Positions 17,541 through 24,897 are shown, counted from the stretch's first letter. The stretch: DNA of 64,000 bases from Rubellimicrobium aerolatum (GCF_017872975.1 NZ_JAGGJP010000014.1:25184-89183); one strand, 5' to 3'. The notes: generated by a model from the letters alone, not told the origin. A program made the numbers and translations.

Positions 17541-18161
17541 ATGCCGCGGCCAGGAAAGACCTTCCAAGCCTTGTTGGGGAACGATCCGGACTACACGGAG
17601 TCCTTTGGGGTGAGCCGCTCCGGACCGCCCGCGCCGCCGGTCGACCATCCCCGGCCCCGGGCCGAGCCGAAGAAGACGGCTCCGGAGGCGGCCCCGGGGC
17701 CGCTCCAGCCTCACGCGGCCCCTGTCATCGCGCCGGCTCCGCCATCCGCAGCGCGCCCGGAGCCGGACCGGCGCGCCCCGGCTGCGAGCAAGGCGCCCGG
17801 CCCCAAGAAGGGGCGGGTGCAGATCTCGGTGGGGATCCGGCCGCTGGCCACGCAGGTGGAGCGCATCGCCGCCACGGGACTCCGGAAGCGCGACGTGCTG
17901 CAGGCCGCCTGGCGCAAGGCGGCCGCCGGCTATGTGGTGGGCGACGCCTACGTCGAGCCACGGGCCGTCGAGCGGGGCGGCGGCCGCGAGAACCTGTTCG
18001 ACTCGACCTTGACGGTCGACGCCGGAGCGCTGGACGGCTTGGCGCGCGTCCATGATCCGCTGGGGGTCAAGGGCGCGTGGTGGCTGATCCGCGGACAGAT
18101 CGAGCCGGCGTTCTGGGAGGCCGTGGACGACGTGCTGGCGCAGATCGCCAAGCGGACGTGA
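17541..18161 (+). CDS. virC2: VirC2-like ribbon-helix-helix protein
   Basis: A 206-residue protein: an N-terminal, probably disordered Pro/Ala-rich half (to about 90), then a basic DNA-binding-like domain starting KKGRVQISVGIRPLATQVE, and a compact C-terminal domain. This is the layout of VirC2. It starts two bases after the virC1 stop. VirC2 binds overdrive/oriT DNA and stimulates T-strand formation. Similarity is by architecture and context, so the specific name is moderately secure. Confidence 0.75.
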   Translation: MPRPGKTFQALLGNDPDYTESFGVSRSGPPAPPVDHPRPRAEPKKTAPEAAPGPLQPHAAPVIAPAPPSAARPEPDRRAPAASKAPGPKKGRVQISVGIRPLATQVERIAATGLRKRDVLQAAWRKAAAGYVVGDAYVEPRAVERGGGRENLFDSTLTVDAGALDGLARVHDPLGVKGAWWLIRGQIEPAFWEAVDDVLAQIAKRT

Positions 18162-18216
18162 GCCGCAGGCCCTCACCAAGAGGGACCCCCACCGGCAGTC
18201 AAGCCAAGGACCGGCA

Positions 18217-18247
18217 GGGGGGAAGGAGTTCCGACCTCCTTCCCCCC
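18217..18247 (+). terminator. Stem-loop downstream of virC2
   Basis: A perfect 12-bp stem, GGGGGGAAGGAG / CTCCTTCCCCCC, with a 7-base loop, 55 bases after the virC2 stop. It lacks a T-tract, so it may be a weak or Rho-assisted terminator, or an mRNA-stabilising hairpin. Confidence 0.5.
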
Positions 18248-18248
18248 G

Positions 18249-18318
18249 AAGCGGATTAGACAGGGCCGTGTCCTCGGGCTTCGCCCTGCGGGCCGCACCA
18301 CCCCTGTCGAATCCGCTT
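18249..18318. repeat. Imperfect 17-bp inverted repeat downstream of virC2
   Basis: The left arm AAGCGGATTAGACAGGG (18249-18265) and the right arm CCCTGTCGAATCCGCTT (18302-18318) match at 16 of 17 positions, separated by 36 bases. It begins two bases after the virC2 stem-loop. Function unknown; it could be a protein-binding or recombination site. Confidence 0.6.
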
Positions 18319-18436
18319 CCCCCCCATCCTCTCGGCGCTCGCCGCTGGGGCAGGGGAGCAGCGCGGCTGCTCCCCGCCTCCCAGTTCAGGAGGAGCCGGT
18401 CCAGCCGCCGCACCCCACAGCAACAGGTGGAACGGC

Positions 18437-18613
18437 ATGGCACGGCAGAAACGCAAGATCGGCACGATGATCCACACCATCAACGATCCCGTGACGGGCG
18501 AGGTCCTGGGCTGGCTTCTGCGCTGGGACACGGGCCAGGTGTCGCGGCTGATGAAGACCAAGGTGCCGCCCCTCCTGACGCCGGACCCCGATTCGGACGC
18601 GGACGAGCCATAG
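18437..18613 (+). CDS. Small basic conserved-looking protein (58 aa)
   Basis: A 58-codon open frame starting MARQKRKIGTMIHTINDPV, preceded by an AGGTGG ribosome-binding site, with codon use like the neighbouring genes and an acidic C-terminus. I do not recognise a family. It lies between virC2 and the minus-strand leading-region genes. The clean start, ribosome-binding site and codon bias make it a probable gene, though its small size keeps this uncertain. Confidence 0.5.
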   Translation: MARQKRKIGTMIHTINDPVTGEVLGWLLRWDTGQVSRLMKTKVPPLLTPDPDSDADEP

Positions 18614-18627
18614 GGCAGGGGGCGGGA

Positions 18628-18915
18628 TCACGCCGGCCGGCGGGGGCGGCCCTTGCGGCCGCGCGGCCGCGGCGGAGGCAGGCGGCCCTCGTCGATCAGA
18701 GCCAGCAGCGCCCGAAGGCCGGCCTCGTCCTCGCAGGGCTCCCCCGCCAAGTAGCGCGTGATGGTGCGGGGCGACCGCCCAAGGACGGCGGCGGCTCCGG
18801 CGTCGGTCGTGCGATGGCGGTCGATGAACGCCCGCAGGATGGTCGCGATCGGGCGGGCGTCCTCGAGGGGCGACACCTCGCCGAACCCGGGGGCTTCAGG
18901 CGGAACGTTGGTCAC
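18628..18915 (-). CDS. Small HTH-containing protein
   Basis: A 95-residue product translated from a GTG at 18915 that overlaps the TGA of the preceding minus-strand gene (GTGA). The centre (about 38-60) reads as a helix-turn-helix: DAGAAAVLGRSPRTITRYLAGE. The C-terminus is basic and Pro/Arg-rich. It resembles small plasmid transcriptional regulators. The long frame upstream to 19242 is rejected because its first half lies out of frame across the coding 18912-19181 gene. Confidence 0.6.
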   Translation of the reverse strand: MTNVPPEAPGFGEVSPLEDARPIATILRAFIDRHRTTDAGAAAVLGRSPRTITRYLAGEPCEDEAGLRALLALIDEGRLPPPRPRGRKGRPRRPA

Positions 18916-19181
18916 GCCGGGGCCTCTCCGGCCAGCCGCTGCAGGATGCGCTGGAGAGCGCCCAGGCGCTCCTGGGTGACGGCGCGGAGTTGGCCGGCCC
19001 CGCGGCTGACTTGGCTCCAATCCCGCTGATCGAGGGCCTGGTTCAGCTCTGCGACGATGGCGAGCTGGTCGCGCTCCCAATCCTTGATCCAGTCGGCCAT
19101 GATCTCGCGGCGGACCTCCGGGCTTTTGGCACGCGACAGGCGCTCGCCGATGGAACGGCTCTTGAGGGTCATGCTCGCCAT
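18912..19181 (-). CDS. Small helical protein of unknown function
   Basis: An 89-residue, charged, predicted all-helical protein starting MASMTLKSRSIGERL; a second ATG three codons later is possible. It has no recognised domain. It is translationally coupled to the HTH protein downstream through a GTGA overlap. The two may form an antitoxin-like or regulatory pair, but I see no toxin fold in either, so no function is assigned. Confidence 0.6.
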   Translation of the reverse strand: MASMTLKSRSIGERLSRAKSPEVRREIMADWIKDWERDQLAIVAELNQALDQRDWSQVSRGAGQLRAVTQERLGALQRILQRLAGEAPA

Positions 19182-19260
19182 CCTTCGGGTCCAGGACCGT
19201 GGCGGGACGCCACGGGCTCGCGCCCTGATTTAGAGACACCATGTCCGCATCTCAAGGCGT

Positions 19261-19291
19261 GTGCGAGACCGCCCGCAGGGGGGTCTCGCAC
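19261..19291. terminator. Stem-loop downstream of ssb
   Basis: Perfect 10-bp arms GTGCGAGACC / GGTCTCGCAC with an 11-base loop, about 30 bases past the ssb stop on the minus strand and upstream of the 89-residue protein gene. No T-tract. Candidate terminator or attenuator. Confidence 0.45.
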
Positions 19292-19322
19292 CCGGGGGCC
19301 GGCCCTGTCGAAGGCTGGGGCC

Positions 19323-19652
19323 TCAACTTGCCGCCGGAGCCTTCGGCGCCAGGAGGTCGAAGTCGTCCGCCGCCAGCGTGACGCCGTAGAACGTCTGTCT
19401 GTCCTTCTCCCACCGGGTCTGGCGAAGCGTTCCCCGGGCGTGAACGAGGTCTCCGGGCTTGAGGCTGTCCTTGGCCCAGGCGATCACCCGGTCGTTGAAC
19501 AGCGTGACCTCGTTCCAGTAGGGGTTCGACTGGAACTGGCCCTTGTCGTCCTTGCGCCCGTAGTCGGCGGCGACATCCACCCGCAAGGTGGGTCCCACCA
19601 TGCGGACCTTGCCCACATGGCCGATGATCTGGAACTCCGCAAACGTCCGCAT
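19323..19652 (-). CDS. ssb: Single-stranded DNA-binding protein (plasmid SSB-like)
   Basis: A 109-residue OB-fold protein starting MRTFAEFQIIGHVGK. The conserved WNEVTLFN and GDLVHARGTLRQ blocks are those of SSB proteins. It is short (chromosomal SSB is 150-180 residues) and lacks the acidic tail that recruits repair proteins; it ends APKAPAAS. The start at 19652 is preferred over 19700 because GAAAGGA precedes it and the family begins there. Plasmid SSBs coat the incoming single strand in the recipient, consistent with leading-region placement. Confidence 0.85.
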   Translation of the reverse strand: MRTFAEFQIIGHVGKVRMVGPTLRVDVAADYGRKDDKGQFQSNPYWNEVTLFNDRVIAWAKDSLKPGDLVHARGTLRQTRWEKDRQTFYGVTLAADDFDLLAPKAPAAS

Positions 19653-19698
19653 CTGGTCGATCCTTTCGCGATCGGGCAGGGGAAGCGACCCCTGCAAC

Positions 19699-19727
19699 AT
19701 TATAAGATTGTCAGAGGTTCAGCAACC
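19699..19727 (-). promoter_or_regulatory. Probable sigma-70-type promoter of ssb
   Basis: On the minus strand a perfect TATAAT (19699-19704) lies 17 bases downstream of GGTTGC (19722-19727). The transcript would begin about 40 bases before the ssb start at 19652. The box stands out in otherwise GC-rich DNA. Confidence 0.55.
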
Positions 19728-19784
19728 GCCGGGGCAGGGCGGGCCGGGGGCCGGGGCGCGGGCAGGCGCCCCGGCGAGGGGACC

Positions 19785-21611
19785 TCAGGCCAGGGTCTCG
19801 GGCCGCCACGTGGCGATCCGCGTGGCCTGCGCCTCGGTGACGCTCCGGTGGGCGCGGGGGTCGGCGAAGAGGGCCTCCAGCGTCTCGGCCTTCTCCCGCT
19901 TTTTCAGCTTGGCGAAGGAGGTGGCGGTCGGGTGCTCGGGCGCGAGCTCCAGAAGCTCGCACCACAGCGCGTCGAGGGTGGAGCCGCCCACGCGGGCGAA
20001 GAAGTTCTCGGCGGTGGGGGTCCAGACCTTGCGGAGGTCGGCCTTCGCCTCCTTGTCGATGAGGGCTCCCAGCGTTTCGTCCTCCACGTCGAGGAGAGCG
20101 GCGAGGCTCCGGACCAGATCGGCGCGCACGGCCTCGGGCCCTCGCTTGCGGAAGGCGCGGAACGCCTTGGCGAAGTCGGCCGTCCAGGGGTCCTTCGGGG
20201 CGTCTCGCGGGGCTTGGAGGCGCTCGTCCAACGTGTAGCCCGTTTCCGACAACGGCTGGACGCGGACCTCCGTGGGCCGGAGCCCGAACGCGTAGCGGTA
20301 TCCGAGCTGACCCACCAGTTGGAAGGCCAAGAGGTCGAGGAGGAGCTCCGGGTGGTCGAGGGCGGCGCTTTGGCGCGCGCCGCGCGTGATCCGGGTCAGG
20401 TCCTCGGCCAAGGCGGCGGAGATCGCCGGCTTCGGCGGCTTAGGCCCCGTTCCCGCCCCGTGGAGGGAGGGAGCGAGGACACCTGCCGCGATCGCCGCCT
20501 CGCAATCCTCGGGCCGCACGATCCCGTCGTGGACGCGCACCTCGCCCCGGTGATCGACGCGCAGGATGATCCCGGCATGGGCCTTCTGCTCGGGCGTGTA
20601 GGCGCCGTCCGCCGCCTCAGACAGGGCCGCCAGCTCGGCCTCGCCCTCCTCGTCCAGCACGTCGCCGTTCGCCAGTTCGGCCAGCTCGTCGTAGCGGGCG
20701 GCCTGCTCCTCGGTCAGTTCGCCCGGAGCCGGATAGAGCCGGCCGCCTTGCCACCGCTCGATCTCCGGGTGGCCCAAGTAGTCACTCAGGCTGATCTCGG
20801 CCCAGGCCCAGCCTTGGGCCACCCGCAGGGCCTCGGCCTCGGCCCGGAGCTTGGCCTCGAACATCCGGTCGAGCACGTCGGGGCTGTCGAACAGGTCTTC
20901 CTCGGTGAAGAGATCGCCGCCGAGACGGCCTCCGGCGGCCAGATAGGCCTCCCGGCCCACAAAGACGGCCCGGCGGTCGGTGCCCCGGATGCTCTCGGGC
21001 TTCAAGAGGCGCTTGATCTGGTGGTCGCTGAAGGACTGGCCGCGCACGCGGGCCAGGACCTGAAGGCTCACCGCCTCGTCGTCGCTGATGGTGAAGGCGG
21101 CGGCTTGGCCGAGGCTGATCTGGTCGTCGCGCAAGGCCTGGAGCACGGGGGCAGGCAGGCGCGCGAGCGCAAGGCGGCGCTGGACGTGCTTGTCGGAGAC
21201 GCCAAAGGCGATGGCGATGGCAGGCACGGCAATGCCGCGCGCGGCCATCGCCCCGTATTCGCGCACCTCGTCGGCGGGGTGGGGCTGCTCGCGATGGTGG
21301 TTCTCGGTCGAGGCCCAGACGACGGCGGTGGCCTCGTCGGGCGCAAGCCGGACGGGGACGGCCTGGAACCGGGGATCGTCCTGCAGGAGGGCCAGGGCGC
21401 GCAACCGGCGGCCCCCGGCGACGACGCCGACGCGACCGGTCTCGTCCCGGAGACCCGCGAGGTTCTGGATCAGGCCCAGCTCGCGGATGTTCTGGGCCAG
21501 GGCCTCGATGCCCGCCTCGGAGACAAGCCCGCGCGGGTTGAGCGGGGACAGGTAAAGGTCGGTGAAGGGGACGAGGGCTGCGGCCTCGGCGACAAGGGAT
21601 TGGGTGATCAT
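19785..21611 (-). CDS. Large ParB/Spo0J-family protein
   Basis: A 608-residue protein. The N-terminal ParB/Srx domain spans about 15-120 (LSPLNPRG near 20, ENHHREQPHPADE near 104-116). A central HTH lies near IAIAFGVSDKHVQRRLALARL. A long C-terminal extension (about 200-608) includes an acidic, helical region. It is almost twice as long as partition ParB proteins; this large form is common in alphaproteobacterial conjugative plasmids near ssb. The start at 21611 follows an AAGGA site; the longer frame is rejected. No parA is adjacent, so a partition role is uncertain and a leading-region regulatory role is possible. Confidence 0.85.
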   Translation of the reverse strand: MITQSLVAEAAALVPFTDLYLSPLNPRGLVSEAGIEALAQNIRELGLIQNLAGLRDETGRVGVVAGGRRLRALALLQDDPRFQAVPVRLAPDEATAVVWASTENHHREQPHPADEVREYGAMAARGIAVPAIAIAFGVSDKHVQRRLALARLPAPVLQALRDDQISLGQAAAFTISDDEAVSLQVLARVRGQSFSDHQIKRLLKPESIRGTDRRAVFVGREAYLAAGGRLGGDLFTEEDLFDSPDVLDRMFEAKLRAEAEALRVAQGWAWAEISLSDYLGHPEIERWQGGRLYPAPGELTEEQAARYDELAELANGDVLDEEGEAELAALSEAADGAYTPEQKAHAGIILRVDHRGEVRVHDGIVRPEDCEAAIAAGVLAPSLHGAGTGPKPPKPAISAALAEDLTRITRGARQSAALDHPELLLDLLAFQLVGQLGYRYAFGLRPTEVRVQPLSETGYTLDERLQAPRDAPKDPWTADFAKAFRAFRKRGPEAVRADLVRSLAALLDVEDETLGALIDKEAKADLRKVWTPTAENFFARVGGSTLDALWCELLELAPEHPTATSFAKLKKREKAETLEALFADPRAHRSVTEAQATRIATWRPETLA

Positions 21612-21685
21612 GGGGGTTGGTCCTTTCCAAGGGTGACGCGAACGCGCGGGGTGGAAGGGGCGCGCGGCGGCGCCCCTGCCGGTCC

Positions 21686-22099
21686 TCACCACTCGTCGGG
21701 GAGCAGGATCGTCAGGACGCGCCGGGTGCAGGCGGGGTCCTCGGGGACCTCGGAGCCGAAGCGGTAGTCGGCGTCGTAGAGGTCGATCTTCCAGTAGAGC
21801 CGGACGGCGCGGCCCCCGTCCTCGATCTCGAAGGCGCCGAAGTCGCGCCAGCCGTGGGGGTCGTTGTCCTCGGAAAAGTCCGCGAAGCGCATCACCGCCA
21901 CCACGATCCGCAGGCCCGCATCCCGGCCCAGGGCCGCGACACCTTGAGTGACGACGATCCGGCCCGGCACGGCAGGGTCCGCGCCGAAGCTGTAACGGAA
22001 GCGGTCGTTCTGCTCTGCGATAACGACAGCCGTCTTGGCCTCGTCGATCAGGCGTCCCGCGTCGAAGCCGCGCTCCTGGTCCTCAGGGCTCTTGGTCAT
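21686..22099 (-). CDS. DUF3768 family protein
   Basis: A 137-residue protein with the DUF3768 signature: TQGVAALG near 57, DNDPHGWRDFGAFEI near 85-99, and KIDLYD with terminal RRVLTILLPDEW. Function unknown; the family is found almost only on alphaproteobacterial plasmids, next to leading-region genes. I place the start at 22099 (MTKSPED) because an AGGAG lies nine bases upstream; an ATG at 22108 would leave no spacing to that site. Transcribed together with the ParB-like gene from the promoter at 22165-22193. Confidence 0.8.
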   Translation of the reverse strand: MTKSPEDQERGFDAGRLIDEAKTAVVIAEQNDRFRYSFGADPAVPGRIVVTQGVAALGRDAGLRIVVAVMRFADFSEDNDPHGWRDFGAFEIEDGGRAVRLYWKIDLYDADYRFGSEVPEDPACTRRVLTILLPDEW

Positions 22100-22164
22100 C
22101 TTGGTCATCTCCTGTCCCCAGCGGGTGGGGGCACCATGGGGAGCACCGCGCTCCCCATGCCTCA

Positions 22165-22193
22165 TATATAAAGACTTTGTGTCTATATGTCAA
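22165..22193 (-). promoter_or_regulatory. Near-consensus promoter for DUF3768-parB
   Basis: On the minus strand TTGACA (22188-22193) is followed by a 17-base spacer and TATATA (22165-22170). The spacer contains the dyad AGAC-N5-GTCT (22172-22184), and a second copy of that dyad lies at 22202-22214. Such a strong promoter with two operator-like dyads suggests zygotic-type induction under repression. Confidence 0.7.
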
Positions 22194-22214
22194 GCGTCTT
22201 AGGACAAAAAGTCT
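22172..22214. promoter_or_regulatory. Two operator-like dyads, (A/G)GAC-N5-GTCT
   Basis: AGAC-TTTGT-GTCT at 22172-22184 and GGAC-AAAAA-GTCT at 22202-22214, centres 30 bases apart, which is close to three helical turns. One overlaps the promoter spacer and one lies just upstream of the -35 box. Candidate binding sites for a repressor such as the HTH protein at 18628 or the ParB-like protein; the binder is not known. Confidence 0.5.
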
Positions 22215-22278
22215 AGCGACATCAACGGCAAGCCTCCTCCCGTCCCGCCGCGCCGGTCGCACCCCGCCCGACGGAGGG

Positions 22279-22583
22279 CCTGGGGTCGGTCTTGGGGCGG
22301 GGGGTTGACGCGGACCCGGGCGGCCGAGACTGGCCCAGCCCCGACCCCGGGCACCGGGGGCGGGGATGGAGCCGAAGGCGACGCCGCTCGGGGCCGGGTC
22401 AAGGGGCCGAAGGCTCCCGGGCGCCGGGGCCGTCCGGTCCGGCCCCCAAAGGGCCGGACGCGGCGGGGCCATCGCCCCGCGGCGAGGAGGGCGCCGGGAC
22501 CAGATTTCCGCCGCCGCGCGCGGCGGCGGAAATCTGCGCTCGGGATCAGGCCCCGGACCCCCCGACCCAAGACCGACCCCAGG
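22279..22583. repeat. Long-range 27-bp inverted repeat
   Basis: Left arm 22279-22305 and right arm 22557-22583 are reverse complements at 26 of 27 positions; both begin CCTGGGGTCGGTCTTGGG when read from their outer end. They are separated by 251 bases that contain the 36-bp palindrome. There is no transposase between them, so this is not an obvious insertion sequence. Confidence 0.8.
22501..22536. repeat. Perfect 36-bp palindrome
   Basis: The half CAGATTTCCGCCGCCGCG is followed immediately by its exact reverse complement, with no loop. It lies in non-coding DNA inside the long inverted repeat. The 5' end of each half (CAGATTT) is AT-containing while the centre is all G and C. There is no T-tract, so a simple terminator is unlikely. 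Confidence 0.9.
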
Positions 22584-22842
22584 ACCGGGGGGACGTCCGG
22601 GTGGTTCTGGCCCGCGTCAGGGATCGTGACCGCGTGCGGCGGAGACGGGGCCTCCAGGCCCTGGCTCCGGTCCCGGCCGGTCTCCGGCGGGCCGGGACTA
22701 GAGCCCGGTCGCCCGCCGCGCGGGCGAGACGCCAAAGCCACGCGGGGACGGGATGAACAACGGCTGGTTGTTGAGGCGTTGCCCCATGCGCCCCTTTCGG
22801 GAATTGCTGGGCTGACGGCGACAGGCTTGCGGCGAGGGTGGC

Positions 22843-23181
22843 GTGACGACGAAGCAGACGGACCTATCGACCCTGACGCCCGCCGAATTGCGGATCCTTC
22901 GGCGGAAGGTCGATCAGGCGCTCGCCGGAAAGACGGACCTCGCCCGCAAACGGAAGGCTCTGGCCGCCGCGCAGGCCGCGGCCGAGGCGTGGGGCTTCCA
23001 CCTCGCGGACCTCATGGACCTGTCCCGCTCTCCCCTGGCGGGGGTCCGGATCCCTCCCAAGTTCCGGGACCCCGCCTCGAGGACCAACGTCTGGTCGGGT
23101 CGGGGCCGGCCTCCGCAATGGTTCGTGGCGGCGGTCGAGACTGGCATCACGCCTGAGGCCATGAGGATCCGACCGGATTAG
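22843..23181 (+). CDS. H-NS-like (HvrA-type) nucleoid protein
   Basis: A 112-residue protein from a GTG start. The N-terminal half is a predicted coiled coil (about 10-50, rich in L, R, K, A) for oligomerisation. The C-terminal half carries the H-NS DNA-binding block KFRDPASRTNVWSGRGRPP (about 74-92), with the conserved W-S-G-R-G core. Plasmid H-NS proteins silence AT-rich DNA and soften the cost of plasmid carriage. The AACAAC/GTTGTT dyad 70 bases upstream could be a regulatory site. A shorter paralogue lies at 23874. Confidence 0.9.
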   Translation: MTTKQTDLSTLTPAELRILRRKVDQALAGKTDLARKRKALAAAQAAAEAWGFHLADLMDLSRSPLAGVRIPPKFRDPASRTNVWSGRGRPPQWFVAAVETGITPEAMRIRPD

Positions 23182-23272
23182 GCGACACTCCTTCACCGCC
23201 GGGCCCGTGTTCGTGCGACCCGTCCCCGGCCACCCCGAACCGAGATGGCGCCACGACACTTGGAGAGGCCCG

Positions 23273-23774
23273 ATGGAACCCACGCGGAAACGGTTCACCG
23301 CGCCGAACCTCATCGAGTTCTCTTCCCGCTCGACCGCATCCCGGACGCGCGTGGCCCGCATCACGGTCGAGGGGATCACCCATGTGGCCTTCGGCCTGGA
23401 ACGCGGCCAGTCGCCCACCAACGAGATCGAGCGCCTGGCCGCCTTCATCTGGGAGGCGTGCTACCCACGAGCAGGCGTGGAGCGACCTCCGGTGGTACGA
23501 CGTCCAGGTCCATTGGTGCGACGTCCAGCGCCGGGAGACCGCGAAGCCGCCCCCGGCCCCCGTCGAAGACCTGTTTCGCGTGTGTCCGGTTCGGTTGAAG
23601 GGCCAGGTCGTGCCGCGCCGCGACTGGCTCGGACGGGTGCGCGGCCGGACGTTCGCCGTCTCCGACCCCGAATGGGATCGGCGCGTCCCTTGCGAGGATC
23701 TGGTTCCGCAGTTCCGTCGGGCCCTCGTCCGCGACGTGCTCGAGCCGGTGCGGGAACATGGCCTGCAGGTGTGA
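23273..23774 (+). pseudogene. Frameshifted gene of unknown function between two H-NS-like genes
   Basis: An open frame from ATG 23273 reads sensibly (MEPTRKRFTAPNLIEF...) to about residue 64, ...AAFIWEACY. Plausible protein then continues in another frame from about 23466 (HEQAWSDLRWYDVQVHW...) to a stop at 23774. One extra C at 23465, in a run of three, would account for the switch. Together the parts would make about 166 residues. I do not recognise the family. It may be a true pseudogene, a sequencing error, or, less likely, a programmed frameshift. Confidence 0.55.
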
Positions 23775-23873
23775 CCGCCCTCCGGGTCCGGTCGCGCGCT
23801 CGCGGCGGGAGATCGCGCGAACCAGCCCGGATCGACACGAGCGGTCGAGATTCCTGCAACCGGGAGGGCCCCC

Positions 23874-24107
23874 GTGAGCGACAAGGATGACCCTGTGGGC
23901 GCGATCCTGGCGAGGTGGGGGCTCTCGCGCGAGACCCTCAAGCCGCCCCGCTCGTCGGTGTTGGCCGGCACGAAGGTGCCCATCAAGTACCGGGACCCCC
24001 AGAACGAGGCGAACGTCTGGTCGGGTCGCGGCCGCGCGCCCCGATGGTTCCGCGAGGCCTTGGACGCCGGGGTTCCGGTCGAGGTCCTGATCGTCCGACC
24101 GAAGTAG
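23874..24107 (+). CDS. Short H-NS-like protein lacking the oligomerisation domain
   Basis: A 77-residue product from a GTG start. It retains the DNA-binding module (IKYRDPQNEANVWSGRGRAPRWF, about 42-64), nearly matching that of the 112-residue protein upstream. Its N-terminal part is too short for the usual coiled coil. Known truncated H-NS relatives such as H-NST antagonise H-NS but usually keep the oligomerisation part, so this reverse arrangement (DNA-binding part only) is unusual. It could compete for sites without bridging DNA; this is inference. Confidence 0.8.
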   Translation: MSDKDDPVGAILARWGLSRETLKPPRSSVLAGTKVPIKYRDPQNEANVWSGRGRAPRWFREALDAGVPVEVLIVRPK

Positions 24108-24897
24108 CCCCGGCCCTGCCGCCCCCACTGCGGAGCCGGCGCTTGCCCGCACCACGGCCCAACTGATCCGGAGAAGAGGACGTCGTACGCGACCCATCGA
24201 TCCGGACCCGTCGCTCCGGCGCGAGCTAGAAGGCGCGCCCGCCTCCGAGGGCTGGGCCATGCGCGTCCTCTCACCGCAAGAGCTCCGGCGCTGCTTTGCT
24301 GCGCCGCTCGGATCCCACAGCGGATTGGGGACGTGGCGCAGCCTTGGTCTGGTGGAAGGATCGCCCCGGACCCGACCGGACGCGAGAGCGTCCGAACGCC
24401 TCGCTGGTGTGAGCTCCGGGGGCTGCCAGCCCCCGGCTGCCACTCGCAGGCGCTCGTGGCCTTCCTTGACTCGACAAGCAGCCCCCGGCTGCTTGTCCAG
24501 GCGCTCGAAAGCCCTCCGGGGATATTTGGAGAAGGTGAGGGGCAGGGGCCTCGCGGCCATCCTTGACCGCCGAATCGGCCTGGAGCAGCATGAGGGGGCG
24601 TCACAGCCGGGGACGGCGATGGACGCGAAGGTGAGGCCGGGTCGCCCCGAGGCGGCCCGGCTTTTTGCTGGGCTCGGCCCGGCCAGCCCCAAGGGCGCGT
24701 TGCCGTCATCGGTCGTGAAGGGGGCCGGGTCCGCACAGAGTCCGCCGCCACCGAGGGGCCCGGAGGGGCGGGGTTCCAAGCACCGGTCGAGGGCGCGGCC
24801 GCCCGAACTGTTGGCCCGAAGGCGCGGCGGGTCTCCGGCCGCGGCCCGGCGGGCCGCGCACGCCGTGGGACGCCGATCCTTGGCCTCGGGCCCGGTC
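24108..24897. other. Gene-free region between the short H-NS-like gene and the repC stop, with stem-loops
   Basis: About 790 bases. The open frames seen on both strands have no protein-like composition. It contains two stem-loops and a repeated unit at 24416-24507, then CCTCCGGGG-ATATTTGGAGAAG at 24513-24534. That element resembles intergenic sequences I associate with Rhodobacterales genomes. It lies downstream of repC, where termination and incompatibility elements could be located. Confidence 0.55.
24416..24507. repeat. Two stem-loops and a repeated unit of about 52 bp
   Basis: Stem 1 is CCGGGGGCT/AGCCCCCGG (24416-24436, 3-base loop). Stem 2 is CAAGCAGCC/GGCTGCTTG (24475-24495, 3-base loop). 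The string CAGCCCCCGGCTGC occurs at 24427-24440 and 24479-24492, and CAGGCGCTCG follows at 24447-24456 and 24498-24507. So a unit of about 51-52 bp is duplicated. Confidence 0.7.

Larger units (their letters stand above)
22100..22842. other. Gene-free segment holding a strong promoter, a long inverted repeat and a perfect palindrome
   Basis: About 740 bases with no credible gene; open frames here are GC-bias shadows. The part next to DUF3768 is AT-rich and carries its promoter. The rest is extremely GC-rich and dense in symmetry: a 27-bp inverted repeat, a 36-bp perfect palindrome, a 9-bp stem (GTCCGGCCC/GGGCCGGAC, 22437-22459) and AACAAC/GTTGTT (22756-22772) just upstream of the H-NS-like gene. 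Confidence 0.7.

Noticed and set aside
18990..21767. A 925-codon plus-strand frame across ssb and the ParB-like gene
   Set aside because: Same reason: shadow of genes on the minus strand, with no family similarity.
22279..22583. Inverted repeat taken as the ends of an insertion sequence or MITE
   Set aside because: No transposase between the arms, no target-site duplication visible at the outer ends, and the arms are not related to any terminal repeat I recognise.
22292..23156. Overlapping frames upstream and across the first H-NS-like gene
   Set aside because: The H-NS frame has the conserved DNA-binding core; the others contain no motif and run through the palindrome.
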